Part shown: piece by piece, positions 1-6,489 of the stretch | Layout of the letters: every line of letters begins with the position of its first letter | Numbering within the stretch: position 1 is the stretch's first letter | Assembly: GCA_041641375.1 (NCBI GenBank) | Contig: JBEPYM010000179.1 | Location: 1-6,566, forward strand | DNA: 6,566 nt | DNA from: Paenibacillus_AK sp041641375 | Lineage (GTDB): Bacteria; Bacillota; Bacilli; Paenibacillales; YIM-B00363 | Direction of reading: 5' to 3' | Made by a program: the position numbers and the translations under genes | The notes under the pieces: model-generated | What the model was told of the DNA's origin: nothing | Databases searched by the model: none | What the model saw: the letters and a program-made list of their open reading frames with translations, nothing else

Positions 1-74
1 CGGTCGATTTTAACCGATTATCTAAACACTTAACCTACCAATAGACTGACTTTTCCACATTTAATCGACAGCCT

Positions 75-137
75 CATTTTGCTACTACATCCGCACTTTT
101 CCGTCCTATTTGAGGTGGGATGGTAACATTTTGCTAC
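75..137. repeat. 11-bp direct repeat, two copies
   Basis: The word CATTTTGCTAC occurs at 75-85 and again at 127-137, with 52 bases between the two starts, which is close to five helical turns. The second copy sits inside an imperfect dyad, GGTAAC at 122-127 facing GCTACC at 133-138. Two copies on the same DNA face could be a regulator's binding sites upstream of hemAT. That role is inference; the repeat itself is seen directly. Chance occurrence in AT-rich DNA is possible. Confidence 0.4.
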
Positions 138-196
138 CGACTAGCTTTTACATGCTGGCCAAGAGGTTGTATCCCAAAGACGCTGTGAATCGTGTT

Positions 197-214
197 TTTA
201 TTAACGCTAATAAA
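197..214. repeat. Perfect 7-bp AT-rich palindrome upstream of hemAT
   Basis: TTTATTA at 197-203 and TAATAAA at 208-214 are exact reverse complements separated by ACGC. The structure ends 105 bases before the hemAT start codon. A compact symmetrical site in a leader of this kind resembles an operator for a dimeric regulator. A seven-pair stem of only A-T pairs would be weak as RNA, and no T-tract follows, so a terminator is unlikely. The binding protein cannot be named from the sequence. Confidence 0.4.
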
Positions 215-304
215 TATTGCCCGGAAACCTCGGAAAATAGGAAGGAATTATACAGAATCTTGTCGAAATGATGTCAATGACTTTTGTGGGTGAAGCTACT
301 ATAT

Positions 305-310
305 AGGAGG
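305..310 (+). promoter_or_regulatory. Strong hemAT ribosome binding site
   Basis: AGGAGG at 305-310 lies 9 bases before the ATG at 320. This decides the start: an in-frame TTG at 284 would lengthen the protein by 12 residues but would place this site inside the coding region. Confidence 0.9.
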
Positions 311-319
311 AAATGCTCA

Positions 320-1612
320 ATGAAATGGTTTGACAAAAAATCAGGCGGTACAAGCGTTGCTCTTGTTTCTAAACAGGACACCGTACTCGCTCCGCCTGCA
401 GGGTCCGATCTTGAGAAGCAAATTCAGATGATTCAGCTGACCAGATCGGATTTAGCCATCATGAAATCGCTCAAGCCATTCATCGAATCCAACATCAAGC
501 TGATTGTCGACCGTTTCTACAAAAACCTGGAGCTGGAGCCATCTCTCCAGGCGATTATCAACAATCACAGCGCCGTCGAAAGATTGAAGCAAACGCTGAC
601 TGTTCATATTGCAGAGATGTTTGACGGCAAGCTGGATCACGAATTCATCGAGAAACGTTTTCACATTGCCCGTGTACATTTGAGAATTGGCCTACGCCCG
701 AAGTGGTATATGTGCGCGTTTCAGGATTTGCTGAATACGATCGCAAATTTGCTCGCCCAGCACCTCGCCTCGAAGGAGGAGTACCATGCAGCGTTATCGG
801 CCGTCAGCAAGGTGATGAACATCGAGCAGCAGCTCGTGCTGGAAGCATACGATCAAGCGATCGAAGAAGAACGGGCGCAGCGTGTTGAAGAGAAGCAGCT
901 TGCGCGCGACCGGGTGAACATCAGCTCGCAGGAGCTGCTTGCAATCTCGGAGGAAAGCAGCGCATCCCTGCAGGAGTTGAATGCACAGACGGCCGAAATC
1001 GTTGCATTTGCCAAGGATGTGACCACCATCTCCGAAAGCATCGAACGCCGGACGATGGACGGCCAGGAGCGCTTGACCGAGCAAAGTGAAGAATTGAGCC
1101 GCGTGAAGCAAGGAATTTCGCAGGTGGAGCACGAAATTCAGGAGCTTCGCGAGATTGCCGGACAAATTCGGGAGGTCGTCGAGATTGTCAAGGCGATTGC
1201 CGATCAGACGAATTTACTGTCGTTGAATGCTTCGATCGAGGCGGCAAGAGCTGGGGAGCAGGGCAAGGGCTTCGCGGTTGTCGCAGGTGAGGTCAAGAAG
1301 CTCGCGGAGCAAACGAAAGAGGCCGTATCCGGCGTAGCGGAATTGATAGACGGCACGAACCGTCAAATCCGCGTCGTATCCCGGGATATCCCCGAGCTTG
1401 TAAAGAAGGTCGCGGAAGCGGCAACCTATATGGACGAAACCAACCATTTCTTCGCTGAAATCGTCAATGATGTCGTGAAAATTCGTGAGTTCAACAGCCG
1501 TATTGAAGGCGAAGTCGGCTCGGTATCCAGAGTGTTGGAGGAAATCAGCGGTGCCGCGAATCAGGTGGCATCCTCTGCGGAGTCATTGACGGATCTGGCC
1601 AAAACTTTATAA
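320..1612 (+). CDS. hemAT: HemAT-type globin-coupled aerotaxis receptor
   Basis: This 430-residue soluble methyl-accepting chemotaxis protein is predicted to bind heme, sense oxygen and control the CheA kinase in aerotaxis. The globin sensor covers roughly residues 30-180. His120 in the context ARVHLRIGL matches the proximal heme ligand of B. subtilis HemAT (His123). Tyr67 and Thr92 match its distal-pocket Tyr70 and Thr95. A coiled-coil signalling domain follows from about residue 200, with the highly conserved hairpin tip at about 293-332 (DQTNLLSLNASIEAARAGE, then GKGFAVVA). No transmembrane segment is present, and the length is close to the Bacillus protein at about 432. The C-terminus lacks the pentapeptide tether used by some receptors for CheR. 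The gene stands alone between a long leader and a terminator, with no other chemotaxis gene nearby. The family call is very secure; oxygen as ligand is inferred from the conserved pocket. Confidence 0.96.
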   Translation: MKWFDKKSGGTSVALVSKQDTVLAPPAGSDLEKQIQMIQLTRSDLAIMKSLKPFIESNIKLIVDRFYKNLELEPSLQAIINNHSAVERLKQTLTVHIAEMFDGKLDHEFIEKRFHIARVHLRIGLRPKWYMCAFQDLLNTIANLLAQHLASKEEYHAALSAVSKVMNIEQQLVLEAYDQAIEEERAQRVEEKQLARDRVNISSQELLAISEESSASLQELNAQTAEIVAFAKDVTTISESIERRTMDGQERLTEQSEELSRVKQGISQVEHEIQELREIAGQIREVVEIVKAIADQTNLLSLNASIEAARAGEQGKGFAVVAGEVKKLAEQTKEAVSGVAELIDGTNRQIRVVSRDIPELVKKVAEAATYMDETNHFFAEIVNDVVKIREFNSRIEGEVGSVSRVLEEISGAANQVASSAESLTDLAKTL

Positions 1613-1635
1613 TAAGGAATAGGTAGAGCTATCAC

Positions 1636-1668
1636 AAGGCGCTTGGACTCCAAGCGCTTTCTTGTTTA
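1636..1668 (+). terminator. Intrinsic terminator after hemAT
   Basis: GCGCTTGG at 1639-1646 and CCAAGCGC at 1650-1657 form a perfect eight-pair, GC-rich stem with a three-base ACT loop. The run TTTCTTGTTT follows immediately. It begins about 25 bases after the hemAT stop and separates hemAT from the reductase cluster. Confidence 0.9.
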
Positions 1669-1727
1669 TGGTAACCGGGAGTGCCACACGTTGAGCGACA
1701 TCGAATAAAGGAGAGTGCGCTTATACA

Positions 1728-2744
1728 ATGAGATACCGCAATTTTGGACAGACCGGATGGAAAACATCGGCGCTCGGATTCGGCGCGATGAACCTGCCCG
1801 GGGTTCCTCTGGAGCAAGCGCGAGAAACGCTTAACTATGCCATTGATCATGGCATTAACTATATCGATACAGCGGCGGCTTATCGGAACAGCGAAGAAAT
1901 AATCGGGGAATGCATCTCTCATCGCAGGCAAGACTTTTTTCTCGCCACCAAAACAGCGGTCCGCGAATATAGCGGCGCTAAACGTGAAATCGAGCGCAGC
2001 CTTCAGCGGATGAAGACGGACCGCATCGATCTCCTGCAAATTCACTACGTGAACAAAGTGGACGAAATCAAGCAAATCATGAGCGAGGATGGCGCTTATC
2101 GGGCAGCGATGGAGATGAAGGAGAAGGGATACGTTCGTTTTGTCGGGATTACGGGACATCGACCGGATCTGCTTACAAAATGGATTCGCAAGTGGAAATT
2201 CGATCAGGTGCTGTTTCATCTGAGCCTGGTCCAGCCGTTCGCGCTTGACGAGCTGATTCCCGCCGCCACCGAGCTCGGTATGGCGAAGACGGCGATGAAG
2301 CCGCTGTCGGGCGGTTTTGTGCAGCCGGTGGATAAGGCGATGCGGTATCCGTATAGTCAGGATGTCGATACGATCATCTCCGGAATGGTCAGCATTGACG
2401 AAGTCAAAATGAACTTGGCCGCATTCAAGCGAGAGGTGCAGGACGAGGAACGTCTGGAGCTGGAAGCTTTGGCGGAGGAGCTTGGCGCGCATGACTGCAG
2501 GCGCTGTAATTACTGCAGCTGCCCGGTTGGTGTGACGATTCCCGACATCATGATCTCGAGCCGCGTGCGTGAGAAATTCGGCTTGCTGCCGCGAGGTCGT
2601 GGATTCTACGAGAAGCAGAAGGAAAAAATATTGTCGTGCGCCGATTATGAGCCCTGCAAGGAGAAGCCACTGTGCGAAGCCGTATGCCCGTACCAGCTTC
2701 CGATGCAGCGGGTCGTTCAGGAATCGGCCTCCTACTATCGATAA
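1728..2744 (+). CDS. Aldo/keto reductase with C-terminal iron-sulfur (ferredoxin-like) tail
   Basis: This 338-residue predicted cytoplasmic NAD(P)H-dependent oxidoreductase has an aldo/keto reductase barrel over about residues 1-250. The catalytic tetrad is complete: Asp47 and Tyr52 (IDTAAAY), Lys75 (ATKT) and His106 (LLQIHY). The tail, from about residue 255, carries eight cysteines: C257, C260, C263, C265, then C304, C310, C316 and C320, the last followed by PYQLPM. This is the pattern of the AKR subfamily with a four-cysteine-motif extension, usually read as [4Fe-4S] binding. The spacing differs from the common form, C-x2-C-x2-C-x2-CP and C-x2-C-x2-C-x3-CP: here the first group is one residue shorter and the second is stretched by two five-residue gaps. 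The start is the only sensible ATG; its likely Shine-Dalgarno AAGGAG (1708-1713) lies a long 14 bases upstream. The gene leads a cluster, with pepA 17 bases downstream. Substrate and electron partner are unknown. Confidence 0.9.
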   Translation: MRYRNFGQTGWKTSALGFGAMNLPGVPLEQARETLNYAIDHGINYIDTAAAYRNSEEIIGECISHRRQDFFLATKTAVREYSGAKREIERSLQRMKTDRIDLLQIHYVNKVDEIKQIMSEDGAYRAAMEMKEKGYVRFVGITGHRPDLLTKWIRKWKFDQVLFHLSLVQPFALDELIPAATELGMAKTAMKPLSGGFVQPVDKAMRYPYSQDVDTIISGMVSIDEVKMNLAAFKREVQDEERLELEALAEELGAHDCRRCNYCSCPVGVTIPDIMISSRVREKFGLLPRGRGFYEKQKEKILSCADYEPCKEKPLCEAVCPYQLPMQRVVQESASYYR

Positions 2745-2761
2745 ACTGAAGAAGGTGTCTT

Positions 2762-4279
2762 ATGCATTGGACATGGCAAACAAACATCCATCTTGACACT
2801 AATCTCGCAGCGAATGGCGAACGCACGGCGCTGCTGGTGCTGACCGGGGGCGTCTGGCCGGTCGAAGCGGCGGCAGCGGCGCCGGAGGCGGCTGAAGCAT
2901 TCAAGCAGGACAGCAGCGACGGTCGTTTCAGCGGCAAGCTGGAGGAGACACGGCTTTACCTGCTATACGGCAGCGGCCGCCCCTATCAGCTTGTCATTGC
3001 CGCAGGCACGACGCGCAGAAATACGTCGCCGGCCGATGCGATCCGGCTTGCGGCGGCAGCGGCAACGCGCGCAGCCGTTCAAGAGCAGGCGACGCATGTC
3101 GCTGTCCTGATCGCGGAGGATGCACAGCCGCCGGAGCTGTCCGCTGTAGAAGCGGCTTATGCCGCCACGGAGGGCATTGTGCTCGCTTCGTACCAGCCGG
3201 AGACGTTCAAGCGGGGCAGCGCGAGAGCGAGCAAAGTGCTCGTGAGCACTATTACGCTCCCGGGCGGCGATGACCTTCAGCTTGCGGCGATGCGCGAAGC
3301 ACACCTTGCCGCGGACGCCGTCAATTATGCTCGCGACCTGACGAATGCGCCGGGCAACAAGCTGACGCCGGCGAACCTGGCGGAGGAGGCGCGGTCGCTG
3401 GCGAGCCGATACGGGCTTGACTGCAGCGTGCTGGAGCGTCCAGAGCTGGAACGGATTGGTATGGGCGGACTGCTTGCGGTCGGGCAAGGCAGCGTGAACG
3501 AGCCTTGTATGATCGTGCTGCGTTACCAGGGCTGCGAAAGCTGGGGCGGTGAGAAGATTACCGGTTTGGTCGGCAAAGGCATTACGTTCGATACCGGCGG
3601 GATTTCCATCAAGCCGGCATCGGGCATGGAAGAGATGATCAGCGATATGGGAGGAGCGGCGGTACTGCTTGCGACGGTTGCGGCGGTTGCAGAGCGGAAG
3701 CTGCCGGTTAATCTCGTATGCGTCATTCCTGCCGCTGAGAATATGCCCTCCGGCAACGCCTACAAGCCCGGCGACATGATCCGCTCCTACAGCGGCCGCA
3801 CGATTGAGGTGCTGAACACAGATGCGGAAGGCCGCATCGTGCTTGCGGACGGTATTACCTACGCGAAGGAACTCGGCGCATCACGCATCATCGACGTGGC
3901 TACGCTCACTGGCTCTGTGCTCGTTGCGCTCGCCGATATCGCGACGGCCGCTGTCGGCAATGACGATGACCTGCAGAGGCGTATGCTGCAAGCGGCGGAA
4001 GCAGCGGGCGAACGTCTGTGGCCGCTGCCCGCGTATCCCGAATTTTGGGAGAAGCTGGAGAGCAAGACGGCAGATGTGAAGAATGCAACGTCCCCCGATA
4101 AGTGGGGGGCGGTTATTACGGCAGGGCTCTTTATCGGCACATTCGCAGAGGAAACGCCTTGGCTGCATCTGGACACAGGTGGAACAGCCTGGCTGTGGTC
4201 CGCGCGCGGCGTCGACCCTGTCGGGGGAACAGGCGCAATGACAAGAACGCTGCTTCGCTTCCTGGCAAGTGAGGCATAG
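2762..4279 (+). CDS. pepA: Leucyl aminopeptidase, M17 family
   Basis: This 505-residue two-metal cytosolic aminopeptidase should remove N-terminal residues such as leucine from peptides, working as a hexamer as in the known family. The variable N-terminal domain spans about residues 1-165 and is unusually alanine-rich. The catalytic domain follows. By alignment from memory to E. coli PepA, all metal ligands are present: Lys272, Asp277, Asp295, Asp354 and Glu356. The catalytic Lys284 and Arg358 are also present. The family signature NTDAEGR lies at residues 352-358, and a typical late motif, HLDTGGTAW, begins at residue 469. Length equals that of the usual family member (about 500). The ATG at 2762 is preceded by AAGGTG at 2752-2757, a moderate binding site. 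The gene begins 17 bases after the reductase stop and ends 21 bases before the transporter, so translation from one message is likely. Broad peptide turnover is the likely role; a specific substrate is not visible. Confidence 0.95.
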   Translation: MHWTWQTNIHLDTNLAANGERTALLVLTGGVWPVEAAAAAPEAAEAFKQDSSDGRFSGKLEETRLYLLYGSGRPYQLVIAAGTTRRNTSPADAIRLAAAAATRAAVQEQATHVAVLIAEDAQPPELSAVEAAYAATEGIVLASYQPETFKRGSARASKVLVSTITLPGGDDLQLAAMREAHLAADAVNYARDLTNAPGNKLTPANLAEEARSLASRYGLDCSVLERPELERIGMGGLLAVGQGSVNEPCMIVLRYQGCESWGGEKITGLVGKGITFDTGGISIKPASGMEEMISDMGGAAVLLATVAAVAERKLPVNLVCVIPAAENMPSGNAYKPGDMIRSYSGRTIEVLNTDAEGRIVLADGITYAKELGASRIIDVATLTGSVLVALADIATAAVGNDDDLQRRMLQAAEAAGERLWPLPAYPEFWEKLESKTADVKNATSPDKWGAVITAGLFIGTFAEETPWLHLDTGGTAWLWSARGVDPVGGTGAMTRTLLRFLASEA

Positions 4280-4300
4280 CGAAGAACGGAGCAAAGGCTT

Positions 4301-5569
4301 ATGCCTTCCACATCACTTTCTTTCAAGCTAAGGACACCCAGACGAATTTCCGAAATGCGGAGAGGACTGTATGCCGGAACTTATGAAGGGATTACTGCAT
4401 TGATCGTGATGAATGCGATCGGCGGACCTTTTCTGACCGGCTATTTGCTGTGGCTCGGGGCGAGCTCGCAGCAGATCGGTTTGGCGCTGGCCATTCAACC
4501 GCTGGCGAACACGCTTCAGATCGTCGCGGCTTTTTATATGCAAAAATTTCAAAACCGCAAGCTCGCGCTTACGTTGTTAGGCACGACGCATCGCGTTCTG
4601 TGGCTGCTGACTGGACTTATTCCTTTCGTGGTACCGAAGGAATGGTGGATTCCGGTTTATTTTCTCTTGTACAGCATGTCCTTCATGCTGGCGTCAACCG
4701 GTGGCGTCGTGTGGTCGTCACTTATTTCGGATATGGTTCCCGGCAAGCTGCGCGGCCGATATTTCGGCATACGCAATGCGGTGTGCTGGGCGATCGGCAG
4801 CATCGTGCTCCTGATATCCGGTCAAATTATGGAATCGTATCCGGGTATGGAGGGTTTTTCTATCCTTTTCATCATTGCCGCAGTGGCTACGGGCTTGAAT
4901 TTCCACGGCTACTTGCTGTACACGAATCCGCCCTTCGAAGCTTCGAGCTCCAGCAGCAAAATGGGAATGCTAGCAGCCCCCCTGAAGGATCGAACCTTCA
5001 TACGGGCTGCGCTGTTTATCGCAGTATTCGTACTGATCCAGAACGTGACGGTCCCGCTGTTCTCCTATGTGATGCTGGATGTTATACAGATCGGCTACAG
5101 CTGGGTATCGGCGCTGACGACCGTTCAGATGGTAGCGATGATGATCGGCTATTATTTGTGGGGGAACTGGAACATGAGGTACCCGACAAGAACGTTGCTG
5201 TTCTGGACTCTGCCTATTATCGCGGCCTCCTGTCTCCTGTGGCTCACCTGTTTGTTGTTCCCGGTCATTCCGGTGCTGTTTTTTGCACATATGCTTCTTG
5301 GCTTCGGGCTCGGCGGTTACCAGCTGCTTGCCTTTAACTTTATCGTTGGCGATACGCCCAAGTCCGAGCGTCCGATGTACATTGCCGTATTCTCTGCGCT
5401 CAGCGGCATAACGGGCTTTCTGGGTCCGCTCCTGGGCGGTTATCTGTTTCAGTCGGCGGCAGGCGCTCCAGCCTGGATCGCGGGATACGGCATCATTGGT
5501 GCTACCGGGGCGGCGCTGATGCTGCTTGTTGTGTTCGGACGCCGGATGCTTCTGAATTTTTCAAGGTAA
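4301..5569 (+). CDS. Major facilitator superfamily transporter
   Basis: This 422-residue integral membrane protein has about 12 predicted helices. By eye they lie near residues 29-53, 58-80, 87-110, 116-142, 158-177, 186-207, 233-257, 266-289, 298-319, 322-346, 360-384 and 390-413. A serine-rich cytoplasmic loop near 212-230 joins the two halves, as expected for the superfamily. The loop between helices 4 and 5 carries SDMVPGKLRGRYFGIRN, a sequence common in a group of uncharacterised Bacillota MFS proteins. The loop after helix 2 (QKFQNRK) is a weak form of the usual motif A. The ATG at 4301 has GGAG at 4288-4291, 9 bases upstream. A downstream ATG at residue 19 is possible but has no better site. 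The gene probably shares a message with pepA. Substrate and direction are unknown, and proximity to an aminopeptidase does not by itself indicate peptide transport. Confidence 0.88.
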   Translation: MPSTSLSFKLRTPRRISEMRRGLYAGTYEGITALIVMNAIGGPFLTGYLLWLGASSQQIGLALAIQPLANTLQIVAAFYMQKFQNRKLALTLLGTTHRVLWLLTGLIPFVVPKEWWIPVYFLLYSMSFMLASTGGVVWSSLISDMVPGKLRGRYFGIRNAVCWAIGSIVLLISGQIMESYPGMEGFSILFIIAAVATGLNFHGYLLYTNPPFEASSSSSKMGMLAAPLKDRTFIRAALFIAVFVLIQNVTVPLFSYVMLDVIQIGYSWVSALTTVQMVAMMIGYYLWGNWNMRYPTRTLLFWTLPIIAASCLLWLTCLLFPVIPVLFFAHMLLGFGLGGYQLLAFNFIVGDTPKSERPMYIAVFSALSGITGFLGPLLGGYLFQSAAGAPAWIAGYGIIGATGAALMLLVVFGRRMLLNFSR

Positions 5570-5586
5570 TGGAAAAAGGGTATACT
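5558..5586 (+). promoter_or_regulatory. Candidate sigma-A promoter for the sulfite-oxidase-like gene
   Basis: TTTTCA at 5558-5563 (four of six matches to TTGACA) and TATACT at 5581-5586 (five of six to TATAAT) are separated by the ideal 17 bases. Transcription would begin near 5593, about 30 bases before the ATG at 5623. The -35 element overlaps the last codons of the transporter gene, so the downstream gene could be expressed both by read-through and independently. Confidence 0.45.
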
Positions 5587-5622
5587 GAAGCGAGAAGCCG
5601 ATAAAAAGCGAGGGATAGCGAT

Positions 5623-6201
5623 ATGTCCGATATGTCGAAAGATCGGGTGCCGCCGGGACAGACGGTAACGGAGGGCTGGCCGGTGCTGCATTACGGCAGT
5701 GTACCTTATTACAACGACATGAGCAAGTGGGACCTCAAGGTGGTCGGACTCGTCGAGCAGCCGGTGACGTGGACGTACAGTGAGTTCAACAAGCTGCCGC
5801 GAACGGAATTCAAGAACGACATCCACTGCGTGACGACATGGTCGAAGCTGGGGAATACGTGGGAGGGCGTGGCGGTAAGCACGCTGATGCAGCACGTGAA
5901 GCCGCTGCCGGAAGCGAAGTACGTGATGCTTCACGCCGAGCATGGCTGGTCGACGAATTTGCCGATCGAGGATTTCCTCGCCGAGACGTCATTCCTAGCG
6001 ACGAAGCATAATGGCGAAGTACTGTCTCCGGAGCATGGCTGGCCGGTGCGCATGGTGGTGCCGCATCTGTACTTCTGGAAGAGCGCGAAGTGGCTGCGCG
6101 GCATTGAATTTATGGCGAAGGATAAGCCGGGCTTCTGGGAGCGGAACGGCTATCATATGTACGGCGACCCTTGGAAAGAACAACGGTATGATTTTGACTA
6201 A
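5623..6201 (+). CDS. YuiH-like molybdopterin-dependent sulfite-oxidase-family oxidoreductase
   Basis: This 192-residue protein consists almost entirely of the oxidoreductase molybdopterin-binding domain of the sulfite oxidase superfamily. It opens with the family's PPGQTVTEGWPVLHYGSVP. Cys69, in DIHCVTTWS, occupies the position of the cysteine that coordinates molybdenum. Later blocks HGWPVRMVVP and LYFWKSAKWLRGIEF (from residue 138) are typical of the small B. subtilis YuiH group, which is about 198 residues long. There is no twin-arginine or other signal peptide, so it should act in the cytoplasm, unlike exported MsrP (YedY). No heme domain, dimerisation domain or MsrQ-like membrane partner is present here. 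The reaction is not known for this group; sulfite oxidation should not be assumed. GAGGGA at 5610-5615, seven bases before the ATG, supports the start over a second in-frame ATG nine bases downstream. Confidence 0.92.
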   Translation: MSDMSKDRVPPGQTVTEGWPVLHYGSVPYYNDMSKWDLKVVGLVEQPVTWTYSEFNKLPRTEFKNDIHCVTTWSKLGNTWEGVAVSTLMQHVKPLPEAKYVMLHAEHGWSTNLPIEDFLAETSFLATKHNGEVLSPEHGWPVRMVVPHLYFWKSAKWLRGIEFMAKDKPGFWERNGYHMYGDPWKEQRYDFD

Positions 6202-6220
6202 CCAATGATATGCGAGTTTA

Positions 6221-6268
6221 AGGAACGCTTCGGTCTAGTTCATGACCGTAAGAGCGTTCTTATTTTTT
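6221..6268 (+). terminator. Intrinsic terminator after the sulfite-oxidase-like gene
   Basis: GAACGCT at 6223-6229 pairs exactly with AGCGTTC at 6253-6259, extended outward by a G-T and an A-T pair. An inner stem, CGGTC at 6231-6235 with GACCG at 6244-6248, closes an eight-base loop after a small asymmetric bulge. The tract TTATTTTTT (6260-6268) follows. It starts about 20 bases past the stop codon. There is no matching A-tract on the left side, so it should work for plus-strand transcription only. Confidence 0.85.
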
Positions 6269-6320
6269 GCGGATGCTGCGCGGTTGCATGAATTACTCGG
6301 TGTGTGTACAGCACTAGAAA

Positions 6321-6363
6321 ATTTTAATTGGTACTGCTTATTTCGTTTAAACACAATTAAAAT
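6321..6363. repeat. 10-bp perfect inverted repeat in the 3' intergenic region
   Basis: ATTTTAATTG at 6321-6330 and CAATTAAAAT at 6354-6363 are exact reverse complements, 23 bases apart. No T-run follows either arm in terminator position. The rest of 6269-6489 contains no gene I can support. The element could be a regulator site or the trace of a small mobile or recombination element; neither is shown. Confidence 0.5.
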
Positions 6364-6413
6364 GAGCAAATCATAGTGTTGCTCAACGTGAAGGTACTTC
6401 GGTAAAGTTTTTC

Positions 6414-6442
6414 TCGACACGACCAAGTCGAACGGGTATTTT
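6414..6442 (+). promoter_or_regulatory. Weak candidate promoter before the 3' edge gene
   Basis: TCGACA at 6414-6419 matches TTGACA at five of six positions. TATTTT (6437-6442) lies 17 bases on and matches TATAAT at four of six. A perfect TATAAT at 6442-6447 overlaps it, but is 22 bases from that -35 element. The -35 element is also the left arm of a short dyad, TCGAC at 6414-6418 with GTCGA at 6427-6431. AT-rich DNA yields such matches by chance. Confidence 0.25.
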
Positions 6443-6489
6443 ATAATAATATCCATATTTTGCGGGTCACCTGGCAAGGGGTGTTCGGC

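Larger units (their letters stand above)
1..319. other. Intergenic leader upstream of hemAT
   Basis: No convincing gene lies in this stretch in any frame, and it is visibly richer in A and T than the coding regions that follow. It contains an 11-base direct repeat, a perfect AT-rich palindrome and, at its end, the hemAT ribosome binding site. I looked for a motility-type sigma-D promoter, because hemAT is a chemotaxis gene. The best candidate is TAAA at 211-214, 15 bases, then TCGGAAAA at 230-237, which matches only half of the expected GCCGATAT element, so no promoter is called. The 3' end of a preceding gene is not visible. Confidence 0.7.

Noticed and set aside
201..237. Sigma-D (motility) promoter for hemAT
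   Set aside because: TAAA at 211-214 with a 15-base spacer leads to TCGGAAAA, which matches only about half of the -10 consensus; an alternative pairing starting at 201 is no better.
284..319. Extension of HemAT to a TTG start at 284
   Set aside because: The extension would place the strong AGGAGG site inside the coding region, and the ATG at 320 has ideal spacing and gives the length expected of HemAT.
1831..1862. Palindrome TGCCAT/ATGGCA flanked by two TTAACTAT copies
   Set aside because: It falls in the conserved reductase sequence NYAIDHGINYID, where the repeated Asn-Tyr explains it; no regulatory role is needed.
1632..2492. Long minus-strand open frame (286 residues)
   Set aside because: It lies opposite the aldo/keto reductase, begins in the hemAT terminator region, and its translation looks like the reverse of a GC-biased gene, with many His and Arg.
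4092..4109. CCCCC/GGGGG hairpin resembling a terminator
   Set aside because: It sits inside pepA, where it encodes part of a conserved stretch (SPDKWGA), and no T-tract follows.
4450..5337. Long plus-strand open frame (295 residues)
   Set aside because: It is an alternative frame inside the MFS transporter gene, with no hydrophobic pattern or recognisable motif.
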